Shown: positions 28,781 to 44,052 of the stretch, in pieces | Layout of the letters: every line of letters starts with the position of its first letter | Position numbering within the stretch: the stretch's first letter is position 1 | Assembly (NCBI RefSeq): GCF_932526225.1 | Contig: NC_064041.1 | Span: 6,717,042 to 6,781,041, forward strand | Length of the DNA stretch: 64,000 bases | From: Nematostella vectensis | Taxonomy: Eukaryota; Cnidaria; Anthozoa; Actiniaria; Edwardsiidae | Direction: 5' to 3' | Translations under genes and position numbers: made by a program | The notes under the pieces: model-generated | What the model was told of the DNA's origin: nothing | What the model saw: only the letters and a program-made list of their open reading frames with translations | The model's database searches: none

Positions 28781-31602
28781 CTGTAATAGACAAGTCACAC
28801 TTAAGAGCCGACGGAAACCTCAACAAACAAAGAAAAAAAAAAAGATCTATTAGAATCGGCGCAATTTAACAGGCCATCCGCTCAAAATTATCCGTCCCAT
28901 TCTCAAAGAAACTTCTAATGAACACACTCCTTTTACAATTTCAAACATTTTCCGCGTTTTCATTTATTAATCAACGAAGATTGTATATAATTCACCGTAA
29001 GTAAACAGCTGACAATGCCGCTTTTAAAAGGATAGTAATCTTTACTGTCCTTAACTTTATTGTAATTGTTGTAGTTATTTTTGTGGTTATTGCTTTGCCA
29101 ATATTTCAATTATGTCGTCACCTAGGAATGGTGAAAGCTCGCGCTGTATGCGGCATGATTCTAAACTATTTAATAACAAATGAGTTCAAAAATAAAATTT
29201 GTTACCTTGGCCCTTATTTGGAGTCTTTTCCTGATCTTTTTGCACTGTTTTCTTTTTTATCGGCCCCGGTGTGATCTCATACAACATGGAGCCTTCAATT
29301 GCATCACGTCTCACTCGGTCACGCATTTCAGTCACGCTGTCACGCATTCCAGCCTTGTAGTCACGCCTCGATGTGACGGCGCGCCCTCATTGGCTGAGCG
29401 CATCCTCTGTGGCAGCGTGAGTCTGAGGCGTTCGTGTGACATACCATGAGGAAGCAGTGCAGGTAGATCACGGGGTTACCTAGCCGCGCGTCTACATGTG
29501 GGAAGAGAAGAGAGTTTCGGGATCGCCTTTATTTCTTCTCGTACGAGTTTTTCTTTTTGCTTTGCCCCTTTTCTTTCCGTAAAAGTTTGTGATCTACTGA
29601 CCTGACCGCGTGAGGTCTGTTCTGTTATGGGTCTATTCTTTTTCTGAGATTGACACTTACCGTCGTGATTGGCTGACGCCAGTTCCTATTAGGTGTGAAG
29701 TGCCGTAATCCCTTAAGCCCTCCCGAAAACTTTGAAGGCGCATTACAGCGAAACTAAAATGCGCTAAAAAGCAACAAACTATTAAAATGTTGGTACCCTA
29801 GAATTTGTCCGATTTTCGTATAATTTGGCAGACATGTAGGTCAATAGCCTCGCTTCAAAAGGGGTTCTCTTTTTTATATTGTTTTTTTAATCAAAGTTAT
29901 TCTCGCCAAAAGGCCGGAAATAGCCGAAATTTGCATGCGGCAACTTTGAAATAAAATAACTCTTCAATGGAATACGATATGGAAAAAATGAGAACCCCTT
30001 TTGAAGACTGACATATGTTGATGGAAATAAGACGTATTGCGTTAACCTAGGCGCAAAGCAAGGGTACCAACATTTTCGCCTAAGACAACAGTATGATTTT
30101 GCGTATTTCGGCCCCTAACTACAAAACAAAAACTTTCTTATTAAAAAAAAAACAATGGGTAGATGCTCAATTATATTACGATCTTAGTATGTGCAGTTTT
30201 TTGTTATTACAAAAAAAACTGACGCGCGCATTTAATTTTTAGCGGGACACAGTCGCGAAGGTGAACCGCACCCTTAATGGCAACCCATGCTATTTTTCGG
30301 CTATACCAGGGCGGCTTCTGTCAAGCCTGTGAGCAAGCCGTTTCAACGTTTCATTAACAAATTCTTTTTATTTCTGCATAGGATAATTAATCAAAATAGT
30401 CCCTCTTGATACTAACCCTTCTTTTGTAAGGTCGTATTGTGGTAGAGAATTCGGGTTGCCTGTGGTGGTAGCACGGCACGTCTCGGCAAACACCACGAGG
30501 TCCGCTGTGGATGACGTCACGCTGTACTCAACGTACAGGGGCTCGTCGAGCTCGATGCTGATTGGATACTAGCGAGACTCGTATGATGGGCTGTAGCTTT
30601 GGTAAACGATAGAGAGCCATCTTGAACGTTAAGCTACCGTACGAACCTAACGATTAAAGCATGTCAGCAATTTGTTCATGATCATTTTATTAAAATAACG
30701 TTTGAATTGAATACATGTGGGAGACATAAATTCAAATGAAATGGCCACAAACTGTCAATATACATGGTTTTCAGTAAAATGTTGCATATAATTTTAACAA
30801 GGCAATTGAAAGCTTAAAGTTCAACTGTTTGTAGACAATTTAAAGCCTACAATAAACACTGACTCCAGACATGCGCAGTACCACGACGCTCCCCCTTTAA
30901 GACTGAACATGTTAGAAAGTGTACAAGAATCCAATTTGGCACCTGCAGGCTTACCATCTTTCTAGAAAATAATTACAGATCTAAGGAGATATCAACCTTC
31001 TAGAGGCGTCTCCTTTGCGCCTCTACACAGCTTAAACATAATTTCTGGATAACCCTACAGAAGAGGCGGCCAATCTATTTAAATCATATTAAGAGCATGA
31101 TCTAATTCAGGCTGAACGTCCTTGTATGACTAAATTTCTTAAATGTATTTGTAAAACATAACTTTTGAACAAAACGTATTTAACCACAAATTTCCTCTGA
31201 AAAGCTAACTTCCGTATGCTTCACCATTAGTGAGATCTTCTACGTTCTTAAGGTTGTTACTATTGTATTGTATACACGATAAGCAAATGGAAAAGTGAAC
31301 ACAAGTTTGACTTACAATGTTTACTCGTGTTAAAAATGCGTTAATTCACTACATGGGCCTCAGGAAGCCTATGATAGCCTCACTAAGAATTCCATAACCA
31401 GATACAAGGCTTGTATTCTCTAACCAGTAGTGTAAGCCATTTGTCATTTATCCAATTTCTTATAGTCTAAATAAATTATAATATGTGTATATATGTATCG
31501 AATCCGAGTGTCAAACGTACCGGACTGTGCTTGAATTCTGCATTCACAAAGCAACAGTGGGAGGACGACTAACACCGCCTCCAGAACGCGTCTCGCAGCC
31601 AT
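28575..31602 (-). CDS. ZP-domain transmembrane protein gene (partial model)
   Basis: Minus-strand pieces consistent with one zona-pellucida-domain protein. (1) 31602-31521: ATG followed by a signal peptide (ARRVLEAVLVVLPLLLCEC), 82 nt, donor G|GTACGT. (2) 30568-30417: PISIELDEPLYVEYSV, LVVFAETCRATTTGNPN, acceptor CGCTAG, donor GG|GTTAGT; matches ZP strands 'd-P-l-y-v-e-v ... C-w-A-T-p'. (3) 29479 to about 29378: VIYLHCFLMVCHTN and SRCHRGCAQ, the ZP C-terminal cysteine signature; donor uncertain. (4) 28780-28575: single TM span LVGVGATFGGLFLAVSIILM, basic RRKR stop-transfer, short cytosolic tail, stop TGA. ZP modules polymerise extracellularly. Phases between 1-2 and 2-3 do not fit directly, so exons are missing from my model. 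Confidence 0.7.
28805..29023. mobile_element. TTAA-flanked MITE, copy 3 (internally deleted)
   Basis: TTAA at 28801-28804 and 29024-29027. The interior matches copies 1 and 2 (CCGACGGAAACCTCAAC, AACAGGCCATCCGCTC), but the left TIR is deleted, leaving only the right TIR (GCTGACAATGCCGCTT). Lies immediately upstream of the last ZP exon. Confidence 0.75.
29786..30084. repeat. Inverted repeat element
   Basis: AAAATGTTGGTACCCT near 29786 pairs with AGGGTACCAACATTTT near 30061-30077, and TCAAAAGGGGTTCTC near 29857 with GAGAACCCCTTTTGA near 29990. A foldback-type nonautonomous element in a ZP intron; boundaries uncertain. Confidence 0.55.
30417..30568 (-). CDS. ZP-domain exon
   Basis: 152-nt exon with acceptor CGCTAG|TAT and donor GG|GTTAGT, phase 0 to 2. 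It carries the ZP_C hallmark stretch ending CRATTTGNPNSLPQYDL. An in-frame TAG just upstream fixes the acceptor. Confidence 0.8.
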
Positions 31603-32251
31603 TACTTCATAGCTCTCTCAAACAGCGCCCAACAGCTATTACAGGCAACTGGGCAGCTCCACTTATTGGCAAATCACTTTAATATGTCTCACAGACCGCA
31701 GAGCACCATTGTTGGGAAGGGGAGGGGGTGAGACACTTAGAGTGGTAGCAACATTTTTTGAAGGGGGGGGAGGGGGCTAGTTTATAGAAAAAATCATAGC
31801 AATTTTAAAGAGAAAACACTCACAAAAGCAGCCCCCACCCCTGCATATCAATTTATACATACCCTAGTATCATTAGCTTATGAAACACCGGATGTTCTCA
31901 TGATTCTATCGGCTGCACAATTTCTCACGGTTCATTTTGATAAGTGTTTTTTTACTTTGCTGAATTTCAAAACATACTATGTTCTGACAATGTTGTTATA
32001 ACTTTATTAGATCTGTATTAACAGTTAAGTGGCAGATGTGGTGACGAAAACGTGTTTCTTTTATCTTTACTTTGACCTACATGGCATGGGAAAATACCTG
32101 AAGCACCTAAAGTTGTGACTTTATGGTCTCTTGTTATTTTCTATGAAAAAGAAACTGTTGAGTCGGAACTTTTTCAGATGAAATTGTCACAAATTTGCAA
32201 TAAATGACAACTGGCCATTCCTACATTGTTGCTGGTCGAGGCGGCGCTTAC

Positions 32252-35805
<3,554 letters not shown>

Positions 35806-36212
35806 GGTAGCTGTTGTGTTGTAACTCCGCCAAATGCAACAAATGATCTTCCCCCGTTAAGTCCTCTATTACTTTAAATTCCGTCTGAGTCTGATAATTG
35901 TCATCTTGAATACAAAGCATCAGCGTTCCGGAAAAAGAGATTATCTGATTGGTTAGAATCATGAACTAGCTCAAAAATGCAATTTTCGCATTCGGTATCT
36001 TTCGAAAGTACTTCGGGAAAAGCGGCTATTTGTAATATTGGCTTTTGGCACGTAATTCTTCGTAGTAGGAAATAAAAATGAGGGGTCGAAAAACCCGCCA
36101 AAAAACAAGACACAGAATGCATTGGGGAGGGGTGGGGGCGCGGAGGCAAAAGAGTCAAAAAGAGCCCCTAATAACCCCTAGTGCTATTTATAATTTTTTT
36201 GTTATTTTGCTT

Positions 36213-36474
36213 AGGCAACTTGCCTTAAGAATTCACGTCACTTTTAAAGGGGCCAGACTAGCGCGCGTTTGGGCTTTTGGCATCAAAATAACAACAGCAA
36301 ATTCAACAAATTCCAGCGCTCAATAATCAGCTTACGAATCAGCCATAAAGTGATTATTTCATTAAAGATTTTATTTTTACGTCGCTCTCTGGTGTAACGG
36401 CGCAGCCATTTCTGTATTCATTTTGACGAGAGTATGACTATCATGTCAGACGTGATTTCTTATTGCAAGTCGCC
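36213..36474. mobile_element. TA-flanked MITE, copy 2 (diverged)
   Basis: Ends 'TAGGCAACTTGC' and 'GCAAGTCGCCTA', with CACGTC / GACGTG further in and the shared interior 'TTTCATTAAAGATTTTATTT'. Older relative of 25937-26211. Confidence 0.65.
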
Positions 36475-37046
36475 TATTCTCTTTTAGTCTTTTTATAATG
36501 CATTTCCAAAACTGAAAAAGATAGTTAACTACCACAAGATCCTCTGAAATTTTATAACTTATATATTTAGCTGATAGACCGAGAAAACAAGGGCACAAAA
36601 CGGATCTGTTCCGCAGCCCGTTTTCAAAAGAAAACACAGAGTTCTGAAAGTTCCTGCCGAAAAATAATTCCACACTTACGCTTAGGCGGAAATCTGAATC
36701 GTAACGGAAAGTTTCACACGTGCAGTTATTTTTTTCGGGTGTCAGAGCTCTGATGGACTTTTAAAACGTGCAGTAGAACATTTCTTACTCGTCATTAGGA
36801 TTAAATACCTTGTAACACTTTATTTTCGCGTCACTTTAATATAAAAAATAGGATTTATGCGCGAAAATTGAGTGAGTACACAAAAAGCCTTTGGGTGAGA
36901 TATTTATTGCGCTTTATGGAAGCACCTTGTCTTTTTAGTCCTTTTATATACAAATAGTACCGTAAGGAGTTGCGTTGGACAATTTTGAAATGTATTTATA
37001 GATTTCACAAAATTAATTAGTCCACGTATGTATTATATTTATAATA

Positions 37047-37736
37047 GAACGATTTCACATAAACGCTTTTAACATGCTAATGAGAAAACTAACACACGCG
37101 CGGTAGGTTCACCCTTGTTAGAGTATTGACAAAAAACAAATATTTCATTTGTTCTCTTTTATTCTCAAACATTTCACAACCCGGTGAAAATGTTGAAGCG
37201 GTGATACATCAAATTGGATCAACCGTAAAAAAGTGGTTGTAGTCAATTCTAGGCAATTTTTTTTCCCGTCCATAGAAATTTACGCAAACAAAACAATTGA
37301 GAGAGTCAGAGTTCCTAACTTGTGTGAACTACTTGTCCAACTGCTTTTCAACCTTATTTATGAGATCGTTCACTTTACCAGAGTTTCCATGGCCTTTGAA
37401 CACATAGCTGTGTGAGCTTCTTGTGCTTCCCTTGCCCGTCTTTTTTTATTGGATTTAGGTTCCGATTCATTTTCGCTCTCAGAGGAGAATCCTGCGAATG
37501 CTGTCGTTAATTTGTACTCGACTTTTCTTTGTGCAGGCGTCTGCTTATTCGCATAACGCATTTGTTGCCTCACTATCTCCGACCGTGTGCCGACATAAAT
37601 GGGCTTTGAGGTAGATGTTGATGGCTGTGGAGCTGCCAATGCTTGTTTTAAGATGTTTCGCATGTGCCGCGCGTGTGCCTCATTAACATGTTAGTTTACT
37701 CATTAGCATGTAAAAAGCGGTTACGTGAAATCGTTC
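37047..37736. mobile_element. 690-bp TIR transposon with internal ORF
   Basis: Termini GAACGATTTCACATAAACGC... and ...GCGGTTACGTGAAATCGTTC form about 50-bp inverted repeats (including ACATGCTAATGAG / CTCATTAGCATGT) and are flanked by TA (37045-37046, 37737-37738). The interior contains a minus-strand ORF (37663-37370) and little else. It looks like a deleted or nonautonomous DNA transposon that kept part of a gene. Confidence 0.8.
37370..37663 (-). CDS. 97-residue ORF inside the TIR transposon
   Basis: Met at 37663, stop at 37370. Features: a Ser/Thr/Pro-rich start (PQPSTSTSKP), a basic-aromatic middle (RSEIVRQQMRYANKQTPAQR), an acidic-serine patch (SSESENESEPKS), a nuclear-localisation-like NKKRRAR, and a C-terminal helix. 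This composition fits a DNA-binding or accessory protein of a DNA transposon, possibly truncated. I recognise no catalytic motif. Confidence 0.45.
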   Translation of the reverse strand: MRNILKQALAAPQPSTSTSKPIYVGTRSEIVRQQMRYANKQTPAQRKVEYKLTTAFAGFSSESENESEPKSNKKRRAREAQEAHTAMCSKAMETLVK

Positions 37737-38039
37737 TAATATTATGATATTATTGTTGCCATGTTAATTCTGCGGTCGCTGTCGAGTGGCTTGGAACTTT
37801 TGGTTTCCTCTGCTATTTAGGTATTGCTAATTCGGGATTCATTGTAGCTGGGCAGCACTGGAAACGATTTTTGCCACCGAAAAAAAAAATAATGTGTTTT
37901 AGAGCATCCTTTATATTTGACGCTCTTACATTTAAAATCCTAATACTCATTTAAAAAAGCCCATCCTAGGACTGAGGAACACAAGCTTCTAGTAAACTCA
38001 CATACGTTTAACAAGTCAAATTCAGGGCCGAGAAAGGGA

Positions 38040-38133
38040 AAGATACTATCCATGTCTCGACCGGGAATCGAACCCGTTTCAACAACGAGGTGAGAGGCCC
38101 CTAAGCTGATACGCTAACACAATGGGCCACCCG
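38040..38133 (-). mobile_element. tRNA-derived SINE (head region)
   Basis: On the minus strand, GGGTTCGATTCCCGG (38062-38076) is a canonical box B / T-arm, preceded by a box-A-like TTAGCGTATCAGC. Between them is TTAGGGGCCTCTCACCTCG, where the anticodon arm would be. The acceptor stem does not pair well and no CCA or isotype can be assigned, so this is a SINE head and not a tRNA gene. The tail probably continues to about 37975. Confidence 0.65.
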
Positions 38134-38756
38134 TGATTCCCAAAATGTAAAATATATGACAAATATAACGATTTTTTTACCCCTAACCTATTTTTGTTTT
38201 CACATTTGAAGGTTAAAACTGTAGACGTTGCTCAAAAGCATCAAGTCGAGGCTCTACTCTAATAGATCTTTCGCGGTTATAATGACAAAACTTGGCGTGC
38301 GCGTTTCGTCTAATGCTTCATAGCTTTCCCGCCAAAATATTCCTCTCTTTGCTGTAAGACCACAGGCCTCCCAAGTATTGTATTTTTAACCGCAAAAGGT
38401 CAGGGCCATAGCACTACGGAGTTTATGCACTCCCCCCTCCCCCGAAACATATTTTGCTTTCACCCCAAATATTTTCTATATTTCTATATTGTTTCCCCCC
38501 TCCCCCCCCCCTCAATATCGAGATCAGCCCTACCAGTCCCTCCCACTCTGCGGTGCCTGTAAAAACTCCCCATGTATTTTTATTCAATACCCTCATTCTA
38601 GAAGATGCCCTAAGACGACATAAAGAGTGAAAACTCAACAATGCACATATTCGGTTACAAAATTTACAGCAGCGGGCTGTTACTTTGGCGGTGTTACATA
38701 GAATACAGCGAGCTGCGATGTGAGAGTGTTTTCTAAAACTTATATTTCATCTAAAG

Positions 38757-38905
38757 GTATATAGGATACATCACTCTACACCGGGTACTCTCATATATCA
38801 GATGGAATAACAGCTCCCATGATGCCCTGATCCAGACAAAATTGAACCAATATGAGATATCTATGATCTATGATTACAAGACTAAGGACTGGATTGCTGT
38901 GACTG
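38757..38905 (+). CDS. Second isolated plus-strand exon
   Basis: Acceptor TTTCATCTAAAG, donor CTG|GTAATA, 149 nt in phase 2 to 1, reading YIGYITLHRVLSYIRWNNSS and ALIQTKLNQYEISMIYDYKT. The phase is compatible with the exon ending at 34493 (AG+G), but 4.2 kb separate them and the link is unproven. A follow-on open stretch after the acceptor TTTTCCAG at about 39340-39351 is possible in two frames. Confidence 0.45.
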
Positions 38906-39009
38906 GTAATAGTCCTGATGAGTCTACTACATAGAAGTGCCAAGCTTGGTGCATGTCAATTAAAAAAGACCAGTCATGCCGCCATTTTATGCTCCCTCTC
39001 AATGGAGAG

Positions 39010-39290
39010 TCACACAAAGCATCCATTTCCATCGGCTAATTCAAAAACCAAGATATTTTCAATCAAATATCAGAGTTCATTCGTAGATTATTATTTAGAA
39101 GTTTCTTTGCAAATAAACCCCTGTATTTTCAATGATAAACAATAAAAAAGAAGTGGGTGATTGACGTTCTTTAATGATAAATTATCAGTGCCATAGCAAG
39201 CCTTGAAATATTGCGGGGGGGGGATGGTCGATACTAAGACATTAAGAAAATTTGGGGGCACAGCCACGCCCCTACTGGTCATTTCTTATA
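39010..39290. repeat. Dispersed repeat copies
   Basis: 39016-39150 matches the family at 24195-24330. 39180-39290 is a minus-strand copy of the G-run repeat at 860-1060 (GAAATGACCAGTAGGGGCGTG on the minus strand). Confidence 0.6.
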
Positions 39291-40162
39291 CTAAATAAAA
39301 TGCTGTGCATTTGCTTGATTGTTCGACTTATGTAAGGGATGGCACTTTTCCAGCTTGCACGAATTGTTTACCACCAATGACCAAAGATATGCGGACTCTG
39401 GGAACGAGATGTTGCATTCTGATCAGCTATGCTCCATACGATTTGGAAATAACGTAATACTGTCAAATGTCAACACTGAACTTGCGCCAATTTCTAGAAA
39501 GTTTCTCTCTTGTACTGTAGCCCACACATGTACCTTTTGGGTACCTATTTTTCATTTTGCATCCCTAAAAAAACATCTCCGCTCCTTATACGTTTAGTAT
39601 ATCATTCAAACATAACAGATTTGACAACTGCCTCTTTGAACGGAAACAAGAAATAAAAACATTACACCATTCAAAAACATTATAAATTATCGAACCAATG
39701 GTAATGGCCATGTTTCCCTCTGTGTTAAGAATAAAAGAATAATTTACACCATCATGATGATGGTGGTTATTCAATCCCCCTTTTTTGCCCTAAAAATTCT
39801 AGCTTGCGGGAATCTCTGATTGTCTTCATATTCGATATATATATTTTTTGCTTTGTCGCTAGCAACGAACAATTGAGTTAGGTCTCATAATTCTAAAAAT
39901 ACGATATCTAATGCATTACAACAAAATTACTTCTTTAAAATCAATGAAAACGTGCCTTTTATCATCTTAATAAGTTTAGAGAGCGCTTGTTGTTATTATT
40001 TTATGTGTATATATTTTCTTTTTATCATTCTCTTTTTTGTTTGACTAAACACCCGGCGTTGGTAATTAAAAGACTTGACAGACTGGATTATGAAATGAGT
40101 TGTGAAATACCTATGAATCATCGCTGTACTGTAAATCTAACCATTATTATCTTAAGAAAGCG

Positions 40163-41860
40163 CTAAAACTTCACAGGTCTGCTCATAGAGTCAATGTTCG
40201 CTGAAATGCTTCTATCGACTTTAAGTTTCCGCGTTTTGGCGCGCGACTGGTCCTTTTCAGCACAGTAACTTGTGAGTTGCATATTGTAACTGTGAGATAG
40301 AACATCCCTACTAGGCGATCCGTTATAGGAGTGTCGTCGAGGACTCCTCCCTCTGCTGGCATTGGCAATATATTTTCTTCCACTGACAGAGTATTTTGAG
40401 CTTGGACTGTTATTTTGAACAAATGATTCCGCGTTTTCGGGACACTCAAAGACATCATCTTCATCCGACTCGAGTCTTTGTTTCCTTGTAAATTTTCTTC
40501 CTTGGTCTGGCTTGAATTTCGTATGAGGTTTATTGACGGCAAAAAATTCGACAGTAGTAACATCAAATTCTTGAAATCTTAATTCTAAATGAAGCTCTCT
40601 TCTAGGACTAAGTACTTTCTCTTTTTCTTCCCTGTTCTTGGCATTTTTCCAAGAAACATCTTCTTTTTCGAACTGCGTAAGAACACTTTCTTCTTTGATA
40701 CTCTGAAGTCTTCTGACAAATCCCCGCTGCTCAGTCATTCTTCTGTCGTTCACGCTTTCCCCCGTGTAAGAGAAAATTCTTCGTCGTGGTATCTGGAACT
40801 CGGCGTGGCAGAACAAATCTGGTAGGGTTTGCGCTGGTGGGCGAAAACTTCTCTGAATTGCTTTCGCTTTGGCCTCTTTTCTCATCTTTTTTCTGAAAAC
40901 AACCTTTAAAAATGCCTGACGGAAGTTCTTATTATAAAAAGCATAGATCCATGGATTGTACACAGACGCAGATAATCCAACCCAAAAAGTGATAATCTCC
41001 GCGCCAGTAATCATTTCACGGTTCTTATCAAATAATAGAATTTTATTGGTCACGGAAAAAGGCGTCCAACTCAAAGTAAAGGCGACGACAACGGTGAGAA
41101 GAGACTTGATGACGTTGAGGCGTTGACGGTTTCTAGAATTTATGTTCGCTCCTTTGCTGTTCCAAACTCGTGCAACGATCTTGTAGTACAAGAAACAAAC
41201 TACCCCTAGTGGGACGGCAAAACCAATCAAGCCTCGCGCGACGAGATAGCCATTGCCGAAAGAGTAGTCGCTCGAGGTCTCTCGGATCGCGCAGAACTCG
41301 ACGACCTGCCCCTCATATAAGACCTTTCTTGTCTCTATCAAGTAAAAGTTTGGTATGGTCAGGAGAAGACTAAAGATCCAGCAAAAAGCTGCCATCTTTT
41401 TGGTAAAACTTGTTGTGATGATGTTCTTGAAGGGAACGCAAATGTGGAAATATCTGTCAACACACGTTGCAGTCAAGATTGCGACCGAGGCGGGTGGCAA
41501 GGCGTATTGAATAAACCGCACCAACTTGCAAGGAATGTTTGGGAAGTTGGTGAATACTGGAGCTGGCAGAGTTGAGAAGACGGTTAATGGAATCGAGACA
41601 AAGCAGACTAAAAGATCGGCATATGCTAGATTAAGCATGAAGAAGTACATGGACGATTGAGTGAATTTAGTCTTGTGAATAACAAAGCATACCAGACCGT
41701 TGCCCACAACACCGAGTGTAAATAACACGCTGGCAATAACAATTTCTGCGATGACTTCCACATGTGGTCTGCTTTCCAGTGGATAAGGGGGGAGGTTTAT
41801 CCCTAACAGCCTTGTTATATTTGAAGCTTGAGCCAAGGTAGACACACTTGGTGATACCAT
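40163..41860 (-). CDS. Class A (rhodopsin-like) GPCR, single exon
   Basis: Intact 565-codon frame, ATG at 41860, stop at 40163. Landmarks in order: N-glycosylation site (NIT, near residue 14), TM1 GVVGNGLVCFVI, TM2 NLAYADLLVCF, TM3 Cys (IPCKL) and ECL2 Cys (EFCAI) for the conserved disulphide, CVDRYFHICVP (DRY motif), TM6 AFTLSWTPF (C-W-x-P variant with S-W-T-P), TM7 NPWIYAFYNKNFR (NPxxY). Peptide-receptor-like; the ligand cannot be told. The cytosolic tail is about 240 residues, Ser/Arg/Glu-rich and much longer than usual. Lack of introns is common for cnidarian GPCRs. The first ATG gives a 35-40-residue ectodomain. Confidence 0.93.
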   Translation of the reverse strand: MVSPSVSTLAQASNITRLLGINLPPYPLESRPHVEVIAEIVIASVLFTLGVVGNGLVCFVIHKTKFTQSSMYFFMLNLAYADLLVCFVSIPLTVFSTLPAPVFTNFPNIPCKLVRFIQYALPPASVAILTATCVDRYFHICVPFKNIITTSFTKKMAAFCWIFSLLLTIPNFYLIETRKVLYEGQVVEFCAIRETSSDYSFGNGYLVARGLIGFAVPLGVVCFLYYKIVARVWNSKGANINSRNRQRLNVIKSLLTVVVAFTLSWTPFSVTNKILLFDKNREMITGAEIITFWVGLSASVYNPWIYAFYNKNFRQAFLKVVFRKKMRKEAKAKAIQRSFRPPAQTLPDLFCHAEFQIPRRRIFSYTGESVNDRRMTEQRGFVRRLQSIKEESVLTQFEKEDVSWKNAKNREEKEKVLSPRRELHLELRFQEFDVTTVEFFAVNKPHTKFKPDQGRKFTRKQRLESDEDDVFECPENAESFVQNNSPSSKYSVSGRKYIANASRGRSPRRHSYNGSPSRDVLSHSYNMQLTSYCAEKDQSRAKTRKLKVDRSISANIDSMSRPVKF

Positions 41861-43550
41861 TACTCTAGTCTCTCAGGCGTTTGGCGTTTGCGTCTTTTAG
41901 TTTCAGTATGGATTTTTGTCAGAAGATGTTACGGGCAATTCGCGAGGAATATTTTCCTAATTGCAATTCGTGTCTTATTCACTTGTTTTCAATTCTTTCA
42001 ATAATAGAAGATGTTATATTCCCTTTATGATTACTGACGTCAAAAAAGAAATATCGCATATCAATTAGTGATGCGATTTTCTTAAATCCAGTGCACCATC
42101 TAGTTGAATTTTTCTCCTTAAATTCTTTGAAATGTCTTTGGTAAACTCACGGTTTTTCTCGGTCTTGGCTTTATGTGTTCAATAAAAAACTATATTTTCT
42201 AGACTTGCTGTTCATTAGGATTTCCCTTCCTAGCAAGCGCATCAGCATTTCACCTCTGTCACTGAAGACAGAACTCTGTGGAATCCACCACCATTGATAA
42301 GAGAATCTTGTTATAATCCTTTCTTAATCTTGCAATAGATCTCCAGAAATGTCTAGTGTTTGTCACTTGTTCAATTATAGCTCCACTTTCCACTGTTTTA
42401 CTTTCGTCTATAACTGTGTCTTGTGTACCTTTTTATAAGCGACAGGTCACAAAGCAGATTATATTACATAACACCCATTGTTGAATTTATTCAGATAGCG
42501 TCGCTTTCATTTTTCATTAATTTTTTTTATTTAATCTGATTCTTCTACTTTAATCAATTACGAATGCCTGCTCTGTTGTTCAGATTTAACTGCTACTGTG
42601 ATTAAACAACAATGGGGAATCAGTTCAAAATCTCATTGGATTTTCATTTCCATTTTCCGTCACTTTCGAGACGCACTTCTGCCATAGAGACTCGGCCCTG
42701 AGACTGGCTAAAATGACACCTTCCATTGAAGCTTTTTCATTTCATAAATCTCTATCTGAACATCATGGAGGCCTAGTGGCGATATACAATGCCGTTAATG
42801 ATGCAACGTGAATTTTTTTCTTTATCAAAGCAAACTTCGGTGTTTAATGACGTTAAAGAGGAAAGTGACCAATCAGGGTGCGAATTCACCCGTTACTCTG
42901 GACAACATAGCAATTCGGAGGTTCTAGGTGATAATTAAAATTTTCCCATTGATTACATTCCCTTAAACAATTATAATAACCGCGCATTGATTATTTATAA
43001 TCTGAACAATCATTTGTTCCCCCACTAAAGGCCAGAGGAAAGGAAAAAAATGAACATGACAAGTACTTCCCATAACAAACCTTTTAGAGGATGTTCGTTC
43101 CGGCTTTTCGGAGTTATGTTGAAATTATATTTAACTTCAGGGGACTTAAGAGGGCCGTCGCTTTAAAAAACCGTTTACGCGGGTGATTGCAAATTGGATT
43201 AAGATCTTGTTTGAGAAGGGCGTCCATAGAATGGCGGGGGTGAAGTTTTGCACGAAGTCCCATCACTTAGGCCGATCATTACATCGTACGACATGTGATT
43301 CAACCGGCCCGGACTGTAAATAGTGTGAAACAATCGCTGAATAGAATTATAATCAGTCAGCCTCTAATTGACATCTTTTGATCCTTTTTTACATCCTTTT
43401 ACCAAAGCTTGGATGTTTAAAAATAGGTATAAATATATAAAGTCTGTGATCTGTTAAAAAATACGCTCCTGTTAGCAAGTGGAATAAGTCCTATACTATA
43501 AAACTAAATTTATTCTACAAAAAGCGGCTTAAATCTATTTAACATTCCTT
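41861..43550. other. Intergenic region upstream of the GPCR
   Basis: AT-rich, with no exon, tandem repeat or element I can support. It should contain the GPCR promoter, but no specific element stands out. Confidence 0.6.
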
Positions 43551-43559
43551 TTTAGTTAC

Positions 43560-44052
43560 ACGATAATTTGTGCTAACGTGGTACCTTGAAAATGAAGCGT
43601 CTGTAGGATATTGTCAACAATTCATGAGTTCCCTGTGTAAGGAAAACCCTTTACATTGCCTAGCCACTAGTAGGTCGGTCAAGGGAGTCAACCAGTACAA
43701 GCTAAGAAGATCTGCTCCCATGAAACCGAAAATATGCAACACTAATCGCTTGTCAAATTTTGTTACTGTTAAGTATCTTGATAATGTAATGTCGTAATGT
43801 TGTAATCGCTTAGCTTGTGTGTGCTAATTACCTGTAGTTCAGTTTCTAACTACGAGGGGTATTTTAAATAAACAAATAAACAACTAACTGCGAGTGGTAT
43901 TTTTAAATAAACAAATAAACAAATCTATCTATATGATACTATTTACTTGTGCTAATGTGGAACCCAGAAAATGTAACGTCTTTAGGATATGATAACATTT
44001 ACTTGTGCTAATGTGGAACCCTGAAAATGTAACGTCTTTAGGATATGATAAT
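43560..44052. repeat. Dispersed and tandem 'TTGTGCTAACGTGG' repeat
   Basis: 'CTTGTGCTAATGTGGAACCC...AAAATGTAACGTCTTTAGGATATGATA' occurs twice in tandem (43947-44049, period 57). Related single copies are at 43568 and 46572. A duplicated 'TTTTAAATAAACAAATAAACAA' lies at 43862-43922. Confidence 0.7.

Noticed and set aside
38058-38131. Functional tRNA gene
   Set aside because: Box A and B are present, but there is no pairing acceptor stem and no clear anticodon loop; a SINE head fits better.
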